From contig CAMAWG010000015.1 of the NCBI GenBank assembly GCA_945861855.1, positions 1 through 44,997 of the forward strand: a stretch of 44,997 bases of DNA, written 5' to 3'. The position numbers were made by a program, and so were the translations under genes. The notes under the pieces were generated by a model, which had not been told where the DNA came from, ran no database searches, and was given only the letters and a program-made list of their open reading frames with translations. Position 1 is the first letter of the stretch. Every line of letters starts with the position of its first letter. The DNA comes from Rhodoplanes serenus (lineage in GTDB: Bacteria > Pseudomonadota > Alphaproteobacteria > Rhizobiales > Xanthobacteraceae). Shown here one piece after another: positions 26,477-33,756 of the stretch.

Positions 26477-28273
26477 TTACCGTCCTCTCCCCTTGGCCGC
26501 TTTTGATCTTGTCTTGGATCGTGGCTTGGCTCTGGCGGCCGATCCTAACCGCTTTCGCAGCGTCCGGGTCGCGCTTTCGTCGAGCGACATGTTGCCTCGG
26601 ACCACCACGCCGTAGAGCCTGCGCGCCGCGGCGGCGGAGATAAGTCCTTCCGCCACGTCATGCGCCACCTGCGCGGCTTCGCGCTGCAGCGGATTGCCCC
26701 AGCCGCCGCCGCCACCGGTGCGGACGATGGCCTCGGCGCCGATCGGCACCGGGATGTGGCTGCCGCCCCGCATCGTGAAATCGCGCTCGCCCGGCAGCTT
26801 CAGCAGATAGCCGCCCGGCTCGCCGGGCGTGCCCCCCTTGATGCCCCACGGCGGGCATTTGGATCGGCGCGGCATCTCGAAATTCCATTTGCCCTCGACC
26901 AGGTTCTTCACCTGCATGTCGATGCCGAGGCCGCCGCGGTACTTTCCGGCGCCGCAGGAATCGGTCCGCAGCGCGCGGCTTTGCACCACCACCGGGCATT
27001 TCAGCTCGATGCCCTCGATCGAGCCGTTGCGCACGTCGCCCTGGCAGACCGACACCGTGCCGGACTCGCCGTCCTCGAACGGCCGGCCGCCCCAGCCACC
27101 GCCCTCGATGCTCTGCACCACAAAGCGGCGTTTGGTTTTTGGATGGGTGCCGAAGAACACCACCGCGCCGCCAAGCAGCGCATGGTGCCCGGCCGGCACG
27201 CGGTCCGGCATGGCCTTGGCGAGCGCCATGACGATGGCATCGACCACCGTCGGCACGATGCCGCTCCAGCCTGCCATCGGGGCGGGGAAGCGCGCCATCA
27301 TGATGTTGCCCTCGGGGATGATGACCTCGAGCGCGCGGAACGAGCCTTCGTTCACCGGATCGAGCGGGCCGGTCAGCGCCTTGTAGGCCACGCGCGCGCC
27401 GGCATAGGTGCGCGAGTTGATCGCGGCCTTGCGCTCAGCCGAGCAGCCGGACAGGTCGATGACCATGTTGCCCGACTTGACCGTGACCTTGACGTGGATC
27501 GGCACCTCTTCGCCCTTGATGACGCCATCGTCGTCGATCGAGGCCGACGCCTGATAGACGCCATCGGGGAGCTGCGAGACCACGTTGCGGCATTTCCGCT
27601 CGGTCTCGTCGAAAATCCGGTCGATCGCCGCCAAGAGCGTGTCGCGGCCGTATTTTTCGAACAACTCGTCGAGCCGGCGTCCGGCGAGGCGGCAGGCCGC
27701 CATCTGCGATTTCATGTCGCCGAGCGAGGATTCCGGGAAGCGGATGTTATCCTTGATGACGCGGTAGAGCGGCTCGCTGAGCTTGCCCTCCTCGTAGATC
27801 TTGAGCTGGTCGAGCTGCAGCCCTTCGAGCCAGGGATCGGCGACGGTCGCACCCGCGCCGAAGCCGGTCGAGGTGCCGCCGACGTCGATCCAGTGCGCGC
27901 GCACCATGAGGAACATCAGAAGCTCGCCCTTGTAGAAATAGGGCATGTAGATGACGACGTTGTTGAGGTGCTGGCCCGCCACCGCCTGGTGGTTGGTGAT
28001 GATCACGTCGCCGAGCTTGAAGCCGTCCCGGCCGTAGCGCTGCATGCCGTCGGTGACGAGAACGCCAAGGTCGGCGACGAAATGCGAGACGCCGCCGACG
28101 TTCTGCGAAATGAGCTCGCCCTTGGTGTTGAGCAGCGCGGTGCAGTAGTCGCGCACCTCGTAGATCATCATGTTGTAGGAGGTGCGCTGCAGGTCGGCGG
28201 CCATCTCGTTGGCGACGGCCGGCAGCGCGTTGCGGATCACCTCGAGTGTGACGGTGTCGAGCTGGATGCTCAT
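26477..28273 (-). CDS. Hydantoinase B / oxoprolinase family protein
   Basis: The 598-residue protein starts at ATG 28273 (SIQLDTVTLEVIRNALPAVA). This start is preferred over an upstream in-frame extension that reads into the palindromic repeat. It has HyuB features: RTSYNMMIYEVRDYCTALL, the IITNHQAVAGQHLNN segment where many relatives have NDPYxGGTH, GGGWGGRPFEDGES near residue 430, and a very basic disordered tail (KPRSKTRSKAAKG). HyuA and HyuB together form ATP-dependent hydantoinase, 5-oxoprolinase or acetone-carboxylase-like amidohydrolases. Its partner HyuA is the next gene upstream, separated by 178 bp that hold repeat family A. The substrate is unknown. Cytoplasmic. Confidence 0.9.
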   Translation of the reverse strand: MSIQLDTVTLEVIRNALPAVANEMAADLQRTSYNMMIYEVRDYCTALLNTKGELISQNVGGVSHFVADLGVLVTDGMQRYGRDGFKLGDVIITNHQAVAGQHLNNVVIYMPYFYKGELLMFLMVRAHWIDVGGTSTGFGAGATVADPWLEGLQLDQLKIYEEGKLSEPLYRVIKDNIRFPESSLGDMKSQMAACRLAGRRLDELFEKYGRDTLLAAIDRIFDETERKCRNVVSQLPDGVYQASASIDDDGVIKGEEVPIHVKVTVKSGNMVIDLSGCSAERKAAINSRTYAGARVAYKALTGPLDPVNEGSFRALEVIIPEGNIMMARFPAPMAGWSGIVPTVVDAIVMALAKAMPDRVPAGHHALLGGAVVFFGTHPKTKRRFVVQSIEGGGWGGRPFEDGESGTVSVCQGDVRNGSIEGIELKCPVVVQSRALRTDSCGAGKYRGGLGIDMQVKNLVEGKWNFEMPRRSKCPPWGIKGGTPGEPGGYLLKLPGERDFTMRGGSHIPVPIGAEAIVRTGGGGGWGNPLQREAAQVAHDVAEGLISAAAARRLYGVVVRGNMSLDESATRTLRKRLGSAARAKPRSKTRSKAAKGRGR

Positions 28274-28295
28274 GGACGATTCTCGGCATTGCGGT

Positions 28296-28426
28296 CTGGC
28301 AGGGCGCGCTCCCTCCCCTTGAAAAGGGGAGGGTGGGGGTGGGGATCGACCGGATGCGCGAAGTTTGATCCCCACCCGGCTCGCTGCGCTCGCCGACCTC
28401 CCCTTTGCAAGGGGAGGTAAACCCGC
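28296..28426. repeat. Palindromic intergenic repeat, family A, copy 2
   Basis: The blocks are the same as in the copy at 5963-6132: CTGGCAG, CTCCCTCCCCTTGAAAAGGGG, GGGGTGGGGATC, GATCCCCACCCG, GACCTCCCC and AAGGGGAGGTAAACCCGC. The middle portion is shorter and different in sequence. It sits between the hyuA stop and the hyuB start, inside what would otherwise be one operon. It may attenuate transcription or protect mRNA ends between the two genes. Confidence 0.85.
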
Positions 28427-28451
28427 TGGGAGGTCGGTATATCCACGATGG

Positions 28452-30491
28452 TCATCGCGCGGCTCCGATGGTGATGATCAGCTCGCCGGAGTCCGCCACT
28501 TTGCACCGGTCGTTCTCGAACAGCACGGTGGTGGTGCCGTGCTCCTGGATCAGCGCCGGCCCGGCGATCTGCGCGCCCGCGCCCAGTTGATCGCGGGCGT
28601 AGACCTTGGCGGTGAGCGGCTTCTCAGCCGACGTGAAATAGGCCTGCCGCTCGCCGCCGGACGAGCCCGTTCCCGAAGACCCGAGGCTTGGGAACGCGAG
28701 CTTCGGCCGCTTGCCGATGGCGCCGAGTCGGATGTTGACCATCTCCACCGGCTCGTCGGGCGAGTGGTGGGCGTAGCGCAGCTCGTAGAGATCGTCGAAT
28801 GCGGTGCGGATGGCCTTGCGCTCGCCCGCCTTGAGCTGGTCGAGCGTGACCGGCACCTGCAGCGTGAACTCCTGGCCCATGTACCGCAGGTCGAGATGGA
28901 TCTGGTAGGCCGCGTCCTTGATGTGTCGCAGGCTTCCCTTGGCGTCCTTCACCATCTCGTCGTGCACCTTGGCGAGCCGGCCGAAATCGACGCTGGCCAG
29001 ATCGGCATAGACCGTGCGCGTGAAGTCGTGGCGCTCGTCGGCGAGCAGCATGCCGAGCGCCGAGAAATGCGACGGGAACAGCGGCACGATCACCGTCGGG
29101 ATGTAGAGCTCGCGGGCGATGGCGCAGACGTGCAGCGGGCCCGCGCCGCCCGACGCCACCAGCGCGAAGTCGCGCGGGTCGTAGCCCTTGGCGACCGAAA
29201 CCTCGCGCACCGCAAGCGACATCTTGTTGATGGCGATCTCGACGATCGCCTGCGCCGCCGCGATGGTGTCGAGCTTGAGCGGATCGGCGATCTTCGTCTT
29301 GATCCCGCGCTTTGCCCCTTCGGCGTCGAGCTTCATCGTGCCGCCGAGGAAATTGTCCGGGTCGAGCCGGCCGAGCACCACATTGGCGTCGGTGATGGTC
29401 GGCTCGGTGCCGCCGCCGCGATAGCAGATCGGGCCGGGATCGGCGCCGGCGCTCTGGGGCCCCACCTTGAGCGCGCCGATGTCGTCGCGCCAGGCGATGC
29501 TGCCCCCGCCGGCACCGACCTCGACCACGTCGATCATCGGCAGCATCACCGGATGGCCGCTGGCATAGCCGCCGACGTAGTAGCCGGGCGCGAGCGTCGG
29601 CTCCCCGGCGCGGATGAGGCTCGCCTTGGCGGTGGTGCCGCCCATGTCGAACGAGATGACGTTGGGAAATCCCAGCGCCACGCCCACCCGCGCCGAGGCG
29701 ATGATGCCGCCGACGGGCCCCGATTCCATCATCGCCACCGGCTTCTCGGTTGCGACCTCCGGCGTCATCACGCCGCCGTTCGATCGCATGATCGAAAGGT
29801 CGCCCTTGAAGCCGATGGCGCCCAGGCTTGACTTCAGGCTCTTCACATAGCCGCCGACCTTCGGCCCGATATAGGCGTTCACCACCGTGGTCGACATGCG
29901 CTCGAACTCGCGGTACTCGCGCAGGATGTCGTGCGACAGCGACAGGTAGACGTCCGGCATGGCCTTTTTGATCGCCGCCCCGGCGATGCGCTCGTGCTCG
30001 GGATTGGCGTAGGCGTGCAGGAAGCACACCGCGACCGCCTCGACGCCCTCGGCCTTGAGCGCCTTGCAGGCCTCGGCCACGCTCGCCTTCTTCAACGGCT
30101 CGTACACTTCGCCGCTGGCCAAGAGCCGCTCGGACACCTCGCGGGTCATCCCGCGCGACACCAGCGGCTGGTGGCGGTGGAAGAACAGGTTGTAGGACTC
30201 CGGCCGGTTGCCGCGGCCGATGATGTAGACGTCGCGGGTGCCGCGCGTCACCACGAGGCCCGTTTTCGCGCCCTTCCGCTCGATCAGCGTGTTGATGGCG
30301 ATGGTCGAGCCGTGGATCAGCTCGTCGATCCGGCCGACGGCGAGCCCGCTCTCGCGGAGGCAGTTGATCACGCCCTGCGTGAGCTCCGAAGGCGTGGTCA
30401 GGCTCTTGGCCTGGACGAAGGACTGCGCCGCGTCGTCGAAGCCGATCAGGTCGGTGAAGGTGCCGCCGATATCAACCGCCACAAAGATCAC
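28452..30491 (-). CDS. Hydantoinase A / oxoprolinase family protein
   Basis: The 679-residue protein is read from GTG 30491, which has GGAG eight bases upstream; the ORF extended to 30599 lacks coding character there. It has an actin-like ATPase-type N-domain (FVAVDIGGTFTDLIGFD, then HGSTIAINTLIERKGAKTG). The middle Hydantoinase_A core includes DMGGTTAKASLIRAGEP and VGAGGGSIAW, and the C-domain ends near TTTVLFENDRCKV. It would use ATP to open a cyclic amide or activate a substrate, together with HyuB. It is divergent from the isocitrate lyase-family gene, sharing a 123-bp upstream region, so both may answer to one regulator. Confidence 0.92.
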   Translation of the reverse strand: MIFVAVDIGGTFTDLIGFDDAAQSFVQAKSLTTPSELTQGVINCLRESGLAVGRIDELIHGSTIAINTLIERKGAKTGLVVTRGTRDVYIIGRGNRPESYNLFFHRHQPLVSRGMTREVSERLLASGEVYEPLKKASVAEACKALKAEGVEAVAVCFLHAYANPEHERIAGAAIKKAMPDVYLSLSHDILREYREFERMSTTVVNAYIGPKVGGYVKSLKSSLGAIGFKGDLSIMRSNGGVMTPEVATEKPVAMMESGPVGGIIASARVGVALGFPNVISFDMGGTTAKASLIRAGEPTLAPGYYVGGYASGHPVMLPMIDVVEVGAGGGSIAWRDDIGALKVGPQSAGADPGPICYRGGGTEPTITDANVVLGRLDPDNFLGGTMKLDAEGAKRGIKTKIADPLKLDTIAAAQAIVEIAINKMSLAVREVSVAKGYDPRDFALVASGGAGPLHVCAIARELYIPTVIVPLFPSHFSALGMLLADERHDFTRTVYADLASVDFGRLAKVHDEMVKDAKGSLRHIKDAAYQIHLDLRYMGQEFTLQVPVTLDQLKAGERKAIRTAFDDLYELRYAHHSPDEPVEMVNIRLGAIGKRPKLAFPSLGSSGTGSSGGERQAYFTSAEKPLTAKVYARDQLGAGAQIAGPALIQEHGTTTVLFENDRCKVADSGELIITIGAAR

Positions 30492-30614
30492 GCCACCGCT
30501 CCAACTCTTATTGCACTCGTGTTTCGGTGCTGGTCTTAGGCTGCAAACTGCGCTTGAATTCGCGCGCGGTGGGATTTGGCCCGCCGACCATATCCGCAAT
30601 TCCGGAGCCGCTCA

Positions 30615-31484
30615 ATGCCAGCGAGTTTTCGCCAGATCATCGACAAGGCCGTCGCCGAGAAGCGGTTCCTGGTTGTCCCCGGCGCGCATGACGCGCTCTC
30701 CGCGCGGATCATCCAGAAGCTCGGCTTCGAGACCTATTTCATCGGCGGCTTTCCCGCCGTCGGCGCGCGCTACGGCGTGCCGGACGTGGGGCTGAAGGGC
30801 TTCGGCGAGATCGCCGCCTGCGTGCGCGACATCATGGCGGCCTGCGACCTGCCGGTGTTCGTCGATGGGGACGACGGCTACGGCGACGTCAAGAACGTGG
30901 TGCACACCGTGCAGAGCTACGAGCGCATGGGCGTGAGCGCGATCCTGATCGAGGACCAGCAGTGGCCCAAGCGCTGCGGCCACATGGTCGGCAAGAAAGT
31001 CGTGCCGACCGCGATCGCCGAGGCCAAGATTCGCGCCGCCTGCTCGGAGCGGATCAACCCCGAGACCTGGATTCTCGCCCGCACCGACGCGCGCGCGGTC
31101 TATGACATCGACGAGGCGATGCGGCGGGCCGAGCGCTACGTCCGGGCGGGCGCCGACGGCATCTTCATCGAGGCGCCGCAGAGTCTCGACGAGTTGAAGC
31201 GCATCGGCAAAATGTTCGACATCCCGCAAATCTGCAATCCGCTGATGGGCGGCCACACGCCGATCCTGAGCATGGAGGAGCTGGGTGAGCTCGGCTTCAA
31301 CTGCGCGGTGCTGGGCCTCGACACCGTCATGCACGCCGCCAAGGCGATCGAGGCGGTGCTGATCGACATGAAGTCCGGCAAATTCGCGCTGCGCAACAGC
31401 GGAATGAATTTCGAGGAATACAAGAAGGTCGTCGGCTACGACAAATGGGAGAGCGTGGACGCGCGATTTGCGCCGAGGCAATAA
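30615..31484 (+). CDS. Isocitrate lyase / PEP mutase family enzyme
   Basis: The 289-residue TIM-barrel protein starts at ATG 30615 behind GGAG at seven bases. Markers are VVPGAHDALSARI (N-terminus), the Mg-binding FVDGDDGYGD (82-91), and IEDQQWPKRCGHM, which carries the catalytic-loop signature KRCGH (119-123), the equivalent of KKCGH in isocitrate lyases. The length and the GAHDALSARI start fit the small lyases that cleave 2-methylisocitrate, oxaloacetate, dimethylmalate or phosphonate-like compounds rather than glyoxylate-cycle isocitrate lyase. Divergent from hyuA, it may process a C3-C5 product of the hydantoinase route. The exact substrate is not determinable. Confidence 0.9.
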   Translation: MPASFRQIIDKAVAEKRFLVVPGAHDALSARIIQKLGFETYFIGGFPAVGARYGVPDVGLKGFGEIAACVRDIMAACDLPVFVDGDDGYGDVKNVVHTVQSYERMGVSAILIEDQQWPKRCGHMVGKKVVPTAIAEAKIRAACSERINPETWILARTDARAVYDIDEAMRRAERYVRAGADGIFIEAPQSLDELKRIGKMFDIPQICNPLMGGHTPILSMEELGELGFNCAVLGLDTVMHAAKAIEAVLIDMKSGKFALRNSGMNFEEYKKVVGYDKWESVDARFAPRQ

Positions 31485-31507
31485 CTGCTGGCGCTCCAAC
31501 CTCTCCG

Positions 31508-31620
31508 CGTCATTCCGGGGCGCGCCGAAGGCGCGAGCCCGGAATCCATAACCCGCAGCGGTCAAGCCATCGGCACAGGGGTTATGGATTCCGGCACTCG
31601 CTTCGCTCGGCCGGAATGAC
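31508..31620. repeat. Palindromic intergenic repeat, family C, copy 1
   Basis: CGTCATTCCGGGGCGCG...GCCCGGAATCCATAACC is followed by GGGGTTATGGATTCCGGC...CCGGAATGAC, an interrupted inverted repeat of about 113 bp. It lies between the convergent lyase and isochorismatase genes. A second copy is at 32340-32487. Confidence 0.85.
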
Positions 31621-31633
31621 AAACGCAAACGCG

Positions 31634-32212
31634 CTATTTGAACGCGATCAAATCCGTGCGGCTCAGCGTCGAGGCCCTGTTCTTCAAAGGCTCGTTTGCG
31701 GCATTCGAACTGTTCTGGTTCAGGATCTGATGCCGCCCGACGGCGATTTCGAAATCCGAGGCGTCGAGGCTCGCATCGACGGGAACGACGACGGTGTAGC
31801 CGCGCAGCGTCGCTCCGACCGACGTGTAGGTCACCGAGCCGCTCACCTTCCAGCCGACCAGAATGAGCGTCGCGATCCCCTTGGCCTTGAGCGTCTGGTC
31901 GAGATCGGTGTTGTAGAACCGGTCCTGCGCCTGGTTCTCGATCTGGATGTCGCCAGGCTGAGGCGCAACCTCCGGCAGCCAGTGCGACTTGTGGTGCGCC
32001 CGGGTCCCGTAGGCGACGGTGACGCCGGCCTTCCGCGCCCGCGCCAGCAGGGCAGCGGTCACCGGCGCCATCTGCGTCCTGCAGATTGGGAAGCGCTCGC
32101 AGATCGGCTCGACGATGTCGAAGACGAGCAGCGCCGTCGTCGCGGGGGCGAGGGCCACCGGGACCGGGTCCGGCGGTGGAGGCATCTGGAGTGTCAGTGG
32201 AAGCTTGTTCAT
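31634..32212 (-). CDS. Isochorismatase-fold cysteine hydrolase homologue lacking the catalytic Cys
   Basis: The 192-residue protein has the isochorismatase Rossmann-like fold: first strand ALLVFDIVEP with the conserved Asp (32), YGTRAHHKSHW, DRFYNTDLDQTLKAKG and LILVGWKVSGSVTYTS before the helix and GYTVVVPVDA. In active family members the residue at position 126 (GSV) is the nucleophilic Cys. Here it is Ser, encoded TCG, and the catalytic Lys ahead of DRF is not evident either. Either this is a non-hydrolytic paralogue or it uses Ser. ATG 32212 is preceded by an AGGGG-like site. It is flanked on both sides by palindromic repeats. Its role in the hydantoinase region is unknown. Confidence 0.8.
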   Translation of the reverse strand: MNKLPLTLQMPPPPDPVPVALAPATTALLVFDIVEPICERFPICRTQMAPVTAALLARARKAGVTVAYGTRAHHKSHWLPEVAPQPGDIQIENQAQDRFYNTDLDQTLKAKGIATLILVGWKVSGSVTYTSVGATLRGYTVVVPVDASLDASDFEIAVGRHQILNQNSSNAANEPLKNRASTLSRTDLIAFK

Positions 32213-32246
32213 GGGAGACCCCTTTTGATGGCGTCAGCAATGTCGT

Positions 32247-32310
32247 GTGGGCCAAGGCGCGGCTTGTCCGCCGAAGCGTATAAGCGCGGAGGCGGAAGCG
32301 CCGGGCTCAC
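32247..32310. repeat. Imperfect palindromic repeat, family D, copy 1
   Basis: GTGTGGGCCAAGGCGC at the left and GCGCCGGGCTCAC at the right are imperfectly complementary, with a GC-rich middle. A shorter relative occurs at 32568-32602. Confidence 0.55.
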
Positions 32311-32339
32311 TTTACGTGCTGGCGCACAGCGTGTCCCCG

Positions 32340-32487
32340 GTCATTCCGGGGCGTCCGCCGTAGCCCGAAGGGCGAAGGCGTGACGAACCCGGAATCCATA
32401 CGCCGCAGTCTTTCGTTGTCGGCACAGCGGCAGGCATCGGCACAGGGGTTATGGATTCCGGCACTTGCTTCGCTCGGCCGGAATGAC
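32340..32487. repeat. Palindromic intergenic repeat, family C, copy 2
   Basis: It has the same end blocks as 31508-31620 (GTCATTCCGGGGCG...CCCGGAATCCATA and GGCACAGGGGTTATGGATTC...CGGCCGGAATGAC). The central part is longer and includes a repeated GGCACAG.GGCAGGCATCGGCACAG. The interval 32213-32656 holds only this element, families B and D and no gene. Confidence 0.85.
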
Positions 32488-32512
32488 GGAGGGACACGCT
32501 CCGGCCTCTCCA

Positions 32513-32545
32513 CGTCATGGCCGGGCTTGACCCGGCCATCCACGC
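32513..32545. repeat. Half-element of repeat family B
   Basis: CGTCATGGCCGGGCTTGACC and CGGCCATCCACG match the left arm of the element at 26344-26430. The right arm is missing, so this is a solitary or decayed copy. Confidence 0.7.
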
Positions 32546-32567
32546 CTTCTCCGATCGCAGGGCAATG

Positions 32568-32602
32568 TAGGGTGGGCCAATGCGCGAAGCGCCGAGCCCA
32601 AC
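32568..32602. repeat. Short palindromic repeat, family D, copy 2
   Basis: GTAGGGTGGGCCAATGCGCGAAGCGCCGAGCCCAAC can fold as GGGC...GCGC GAA GCGC...GCCC. It resembles short intergenic elements widespread in this group of bacteria and lies just downstream of the hypothetical gene ending at 32657. Confidence 0.5.
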
Positions 32603-32656
32603 AACTCTTGCCGATGGATTGAATCTCGCTGGCCTTCACTTCGTTTGCGCATAGTG

Positions 32657-33001
32657 TCATTGACGCAATTGGTTCCAAGCCGCTTCGATTATTTTCATCG
32701 AAGCGTCGTCAGGATGGCAAGGCTTGCCGCAAGCTGTTTCAATTAGCTTTTCGTTCCCGCGCCAAAGGCCGTAACGATTGCGAATTTCTTGACCAAGACT
32801 GAGGTGCAGCGAAATGAGGTTGTCGCTACTTGTCATCCTGATCTCTGACTTCTGAAGCGCCGATAGCCGGGGCAACAGATCATCAATGGTTTCGTTCACC
32901 GTCGTAGGCCAATTTTCGGGGCCGAGGACATTGTCGGCCCCAAAAACAATTCCAGTCCATAATTGGATTGCGGCGATCAATGCAAAGCTGTTTTGTTTCA
33001 T
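32657..33001 (-). CDS. Small secreted hypothetical protein (DUF6794-like)
   Basis: The 114-residue product (from ATG 33001) has a short basic N-terminus and a hydrophobic segment (MKQNSFALIAAIQLWTGIVF, then GA), consistent with a signal peptide. A small domain follows with WPTTVNETIDDLLPRLS, LISLHLSLGQEIRNRYGLW and CGKPCHPDDASMKIIEAAW. The domain resembles the DUF6794 family, which I recognise only by pattern; its function is unknown. Two Cys in CGKPC could be a disulfide. Base composition is clearly less GC-rich than the neighbouring genes, and codons ending in A/T are common, which suggests acquisition. It is divergent from the next small gene, with 17 bp between the start codons. Confidence 0.7.
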   Translation of the reverse strand: MKQNSFALIAAIQLWTGIVFGADNVLGPENWPTTVNETIDDLLPRLSALQKSEIRMTSSDNLISLHLSLGQEIRNRYGLWRGNEKLIETACGKPCHPDDASMKIIEAAWNQLRQ

Positions 33002-33018
33002 TGGTCCAGGATTCAAAT

Positions 33019-33276
33019 ATGAGCGTTCGCCGCAAGTTGTTTGGAATTTGGTGCGGCTTTACGGCGCTCTGGTGGCTATTTGGAATCTTTGGCGGCGACG
33101 GTAGCCTGATCCTATTGAAGTTTCAGAACGGGGGCTGGCGGGCGGCGTATGTGCATCTCGTGCTGACGGTGCTGATTGCCGCCAGCATCCCGGCAGCGGT
33201 GTTACTGATAGGTCGCGCAATTCTTAGGAGTGCCGATCGATTCTGCAAAAAGCCCCCGCTCGGACCGTCCCCTTGA
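33019..33276 (+). CDS. Small hypothetical membrane protein, 85 aa
   Basis: The protein starts at ATG 33019 (AGGA upstream) and has two hydrophobic segments, FGIWCGFTALWWLFGIFGG and VHLVLTVLIAASIPAAVLLI, separated by a short polar loop. The C-terminus is basic (RSADRFCKKPP). No family is recognised. It forms a divergent pair with the DUF6794-like gene, and both are AT-richer than the rest of the window. Its stop codon lies inside the -35 box (TTGACA) of the promoter that drives the structured leader downstream. It probably spans the inner membrane as a hairpin. Confidence 0.6.
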   Translation: MSVRRKLFGIWCGFTALWWLFGIFGGDGSLILLKFQNGGWRAAYVHLVLTVLIAASIPAAVLLIGRAILRSADRFCKKPPLGPSP

Positions 33277-33300
33277 CAGGACCATATTCCTTGGGATAAT
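33273..33300 (+). promoter_or_regulatory. Near-consensus sigma-70 promoter
   Basis: A perfect TTGACA (33273-33278) is followed after 16 bp by GATAAT (33295-33300, five of six bases of TATAAT). It is the best sigma-70-type match I noticed in the window. It points rightward into a gene-free 450-bp region rich in hairpins. The predicted transcript start would be near 33306-33308. Confidence 0.65.
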
Positions 33301-33306
33301 ATTCCT

Positions 33307-33756
33307 CACCCTGCTTGTTGAGGGGCGTCAACCGGTGGCGCCTGTTGATCGGAGCAGGGGCGGCGTCGGCGGGTCTGGCTGAGCCGGCCAGGCTCCCGGG
33401 AGGCCTCGGGGCCCCGCCCTACGGGCACTATGACCCGTGTGCAGGGAGCCTGCTGGACCACCGGAGCATCTCGCTCCGGGCGGCAAGCGCGGCCCGAGGT
33501 CAGTGAGACGGCCTTCGCGCCGCCTCACGAAAACGCCGCGGTGGAGCGCCGAGAGGCGAGGGTCTCCGCGCAGGAGACCCGAACGCGCCTCGCAAGCGTG
33601 TTCCAGGCCGTGCGTATCGGCCCGGGGGCGAAAGCCCGGGCGCCTGTCGGCGCTCCGCCCCCCTCGCAGTTTGCGAGGGCGATGCAGAACGCCGGGCGCA
33701 AACGCGCCGCGGCGGCGATCGGCCGTGCGCCGCATCCCACACAATCAGGAGATACG
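33307..33756 (+). ncRNA. Candidate structured leader RNA or sRNA, about 450 nt
   Basis: The interval between the promoter and the ribosome-binding site of the next gene contains a run of strong stems. They are CCCTGCT/AGCAGGG (33309-33315 with 33353-33359), CTGGC/GCCAG (33375/33387), ACGGG/CCCGT (33421/33434), CCGGAGC/GCTCCGG (33461-33467 with 33473-33479) and GTGAG/CTCAC (33503/33524). Next come GGGTCTCC/GGAGACCC (33560-33567 with 33573-33580) nested in GAGGCG/CGCCTC, then GCCCGGG/CCCGGGC (33620/33635), and CCCTCGCA/TGCGAGGG (33661-33668 with 33672-33679) with a 3-nt loop. I could not match it to RNase P, SRP, 6S or tmRNA features. Several frames are open through it, so an unrecognised coding sequence cannot be fully excluded. 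Confidence 0.5.

Noticed and set aside
33430-33756. Possible N-terminal extension of the Cys-rich protein through the hairpin region
   Set aside because: The frame is open but so are others here. Composition is poor, and the strong AGGAGATACG site marks ATG 33757 as the start.
33307-33756. Known RNA classes (RNase P RNA, SRP RNA, tmRNA, cobalamin or TPP riboswitch)
   Set aside because: None of their conserved core sequences was found by eye. A covariance search would be decisive.
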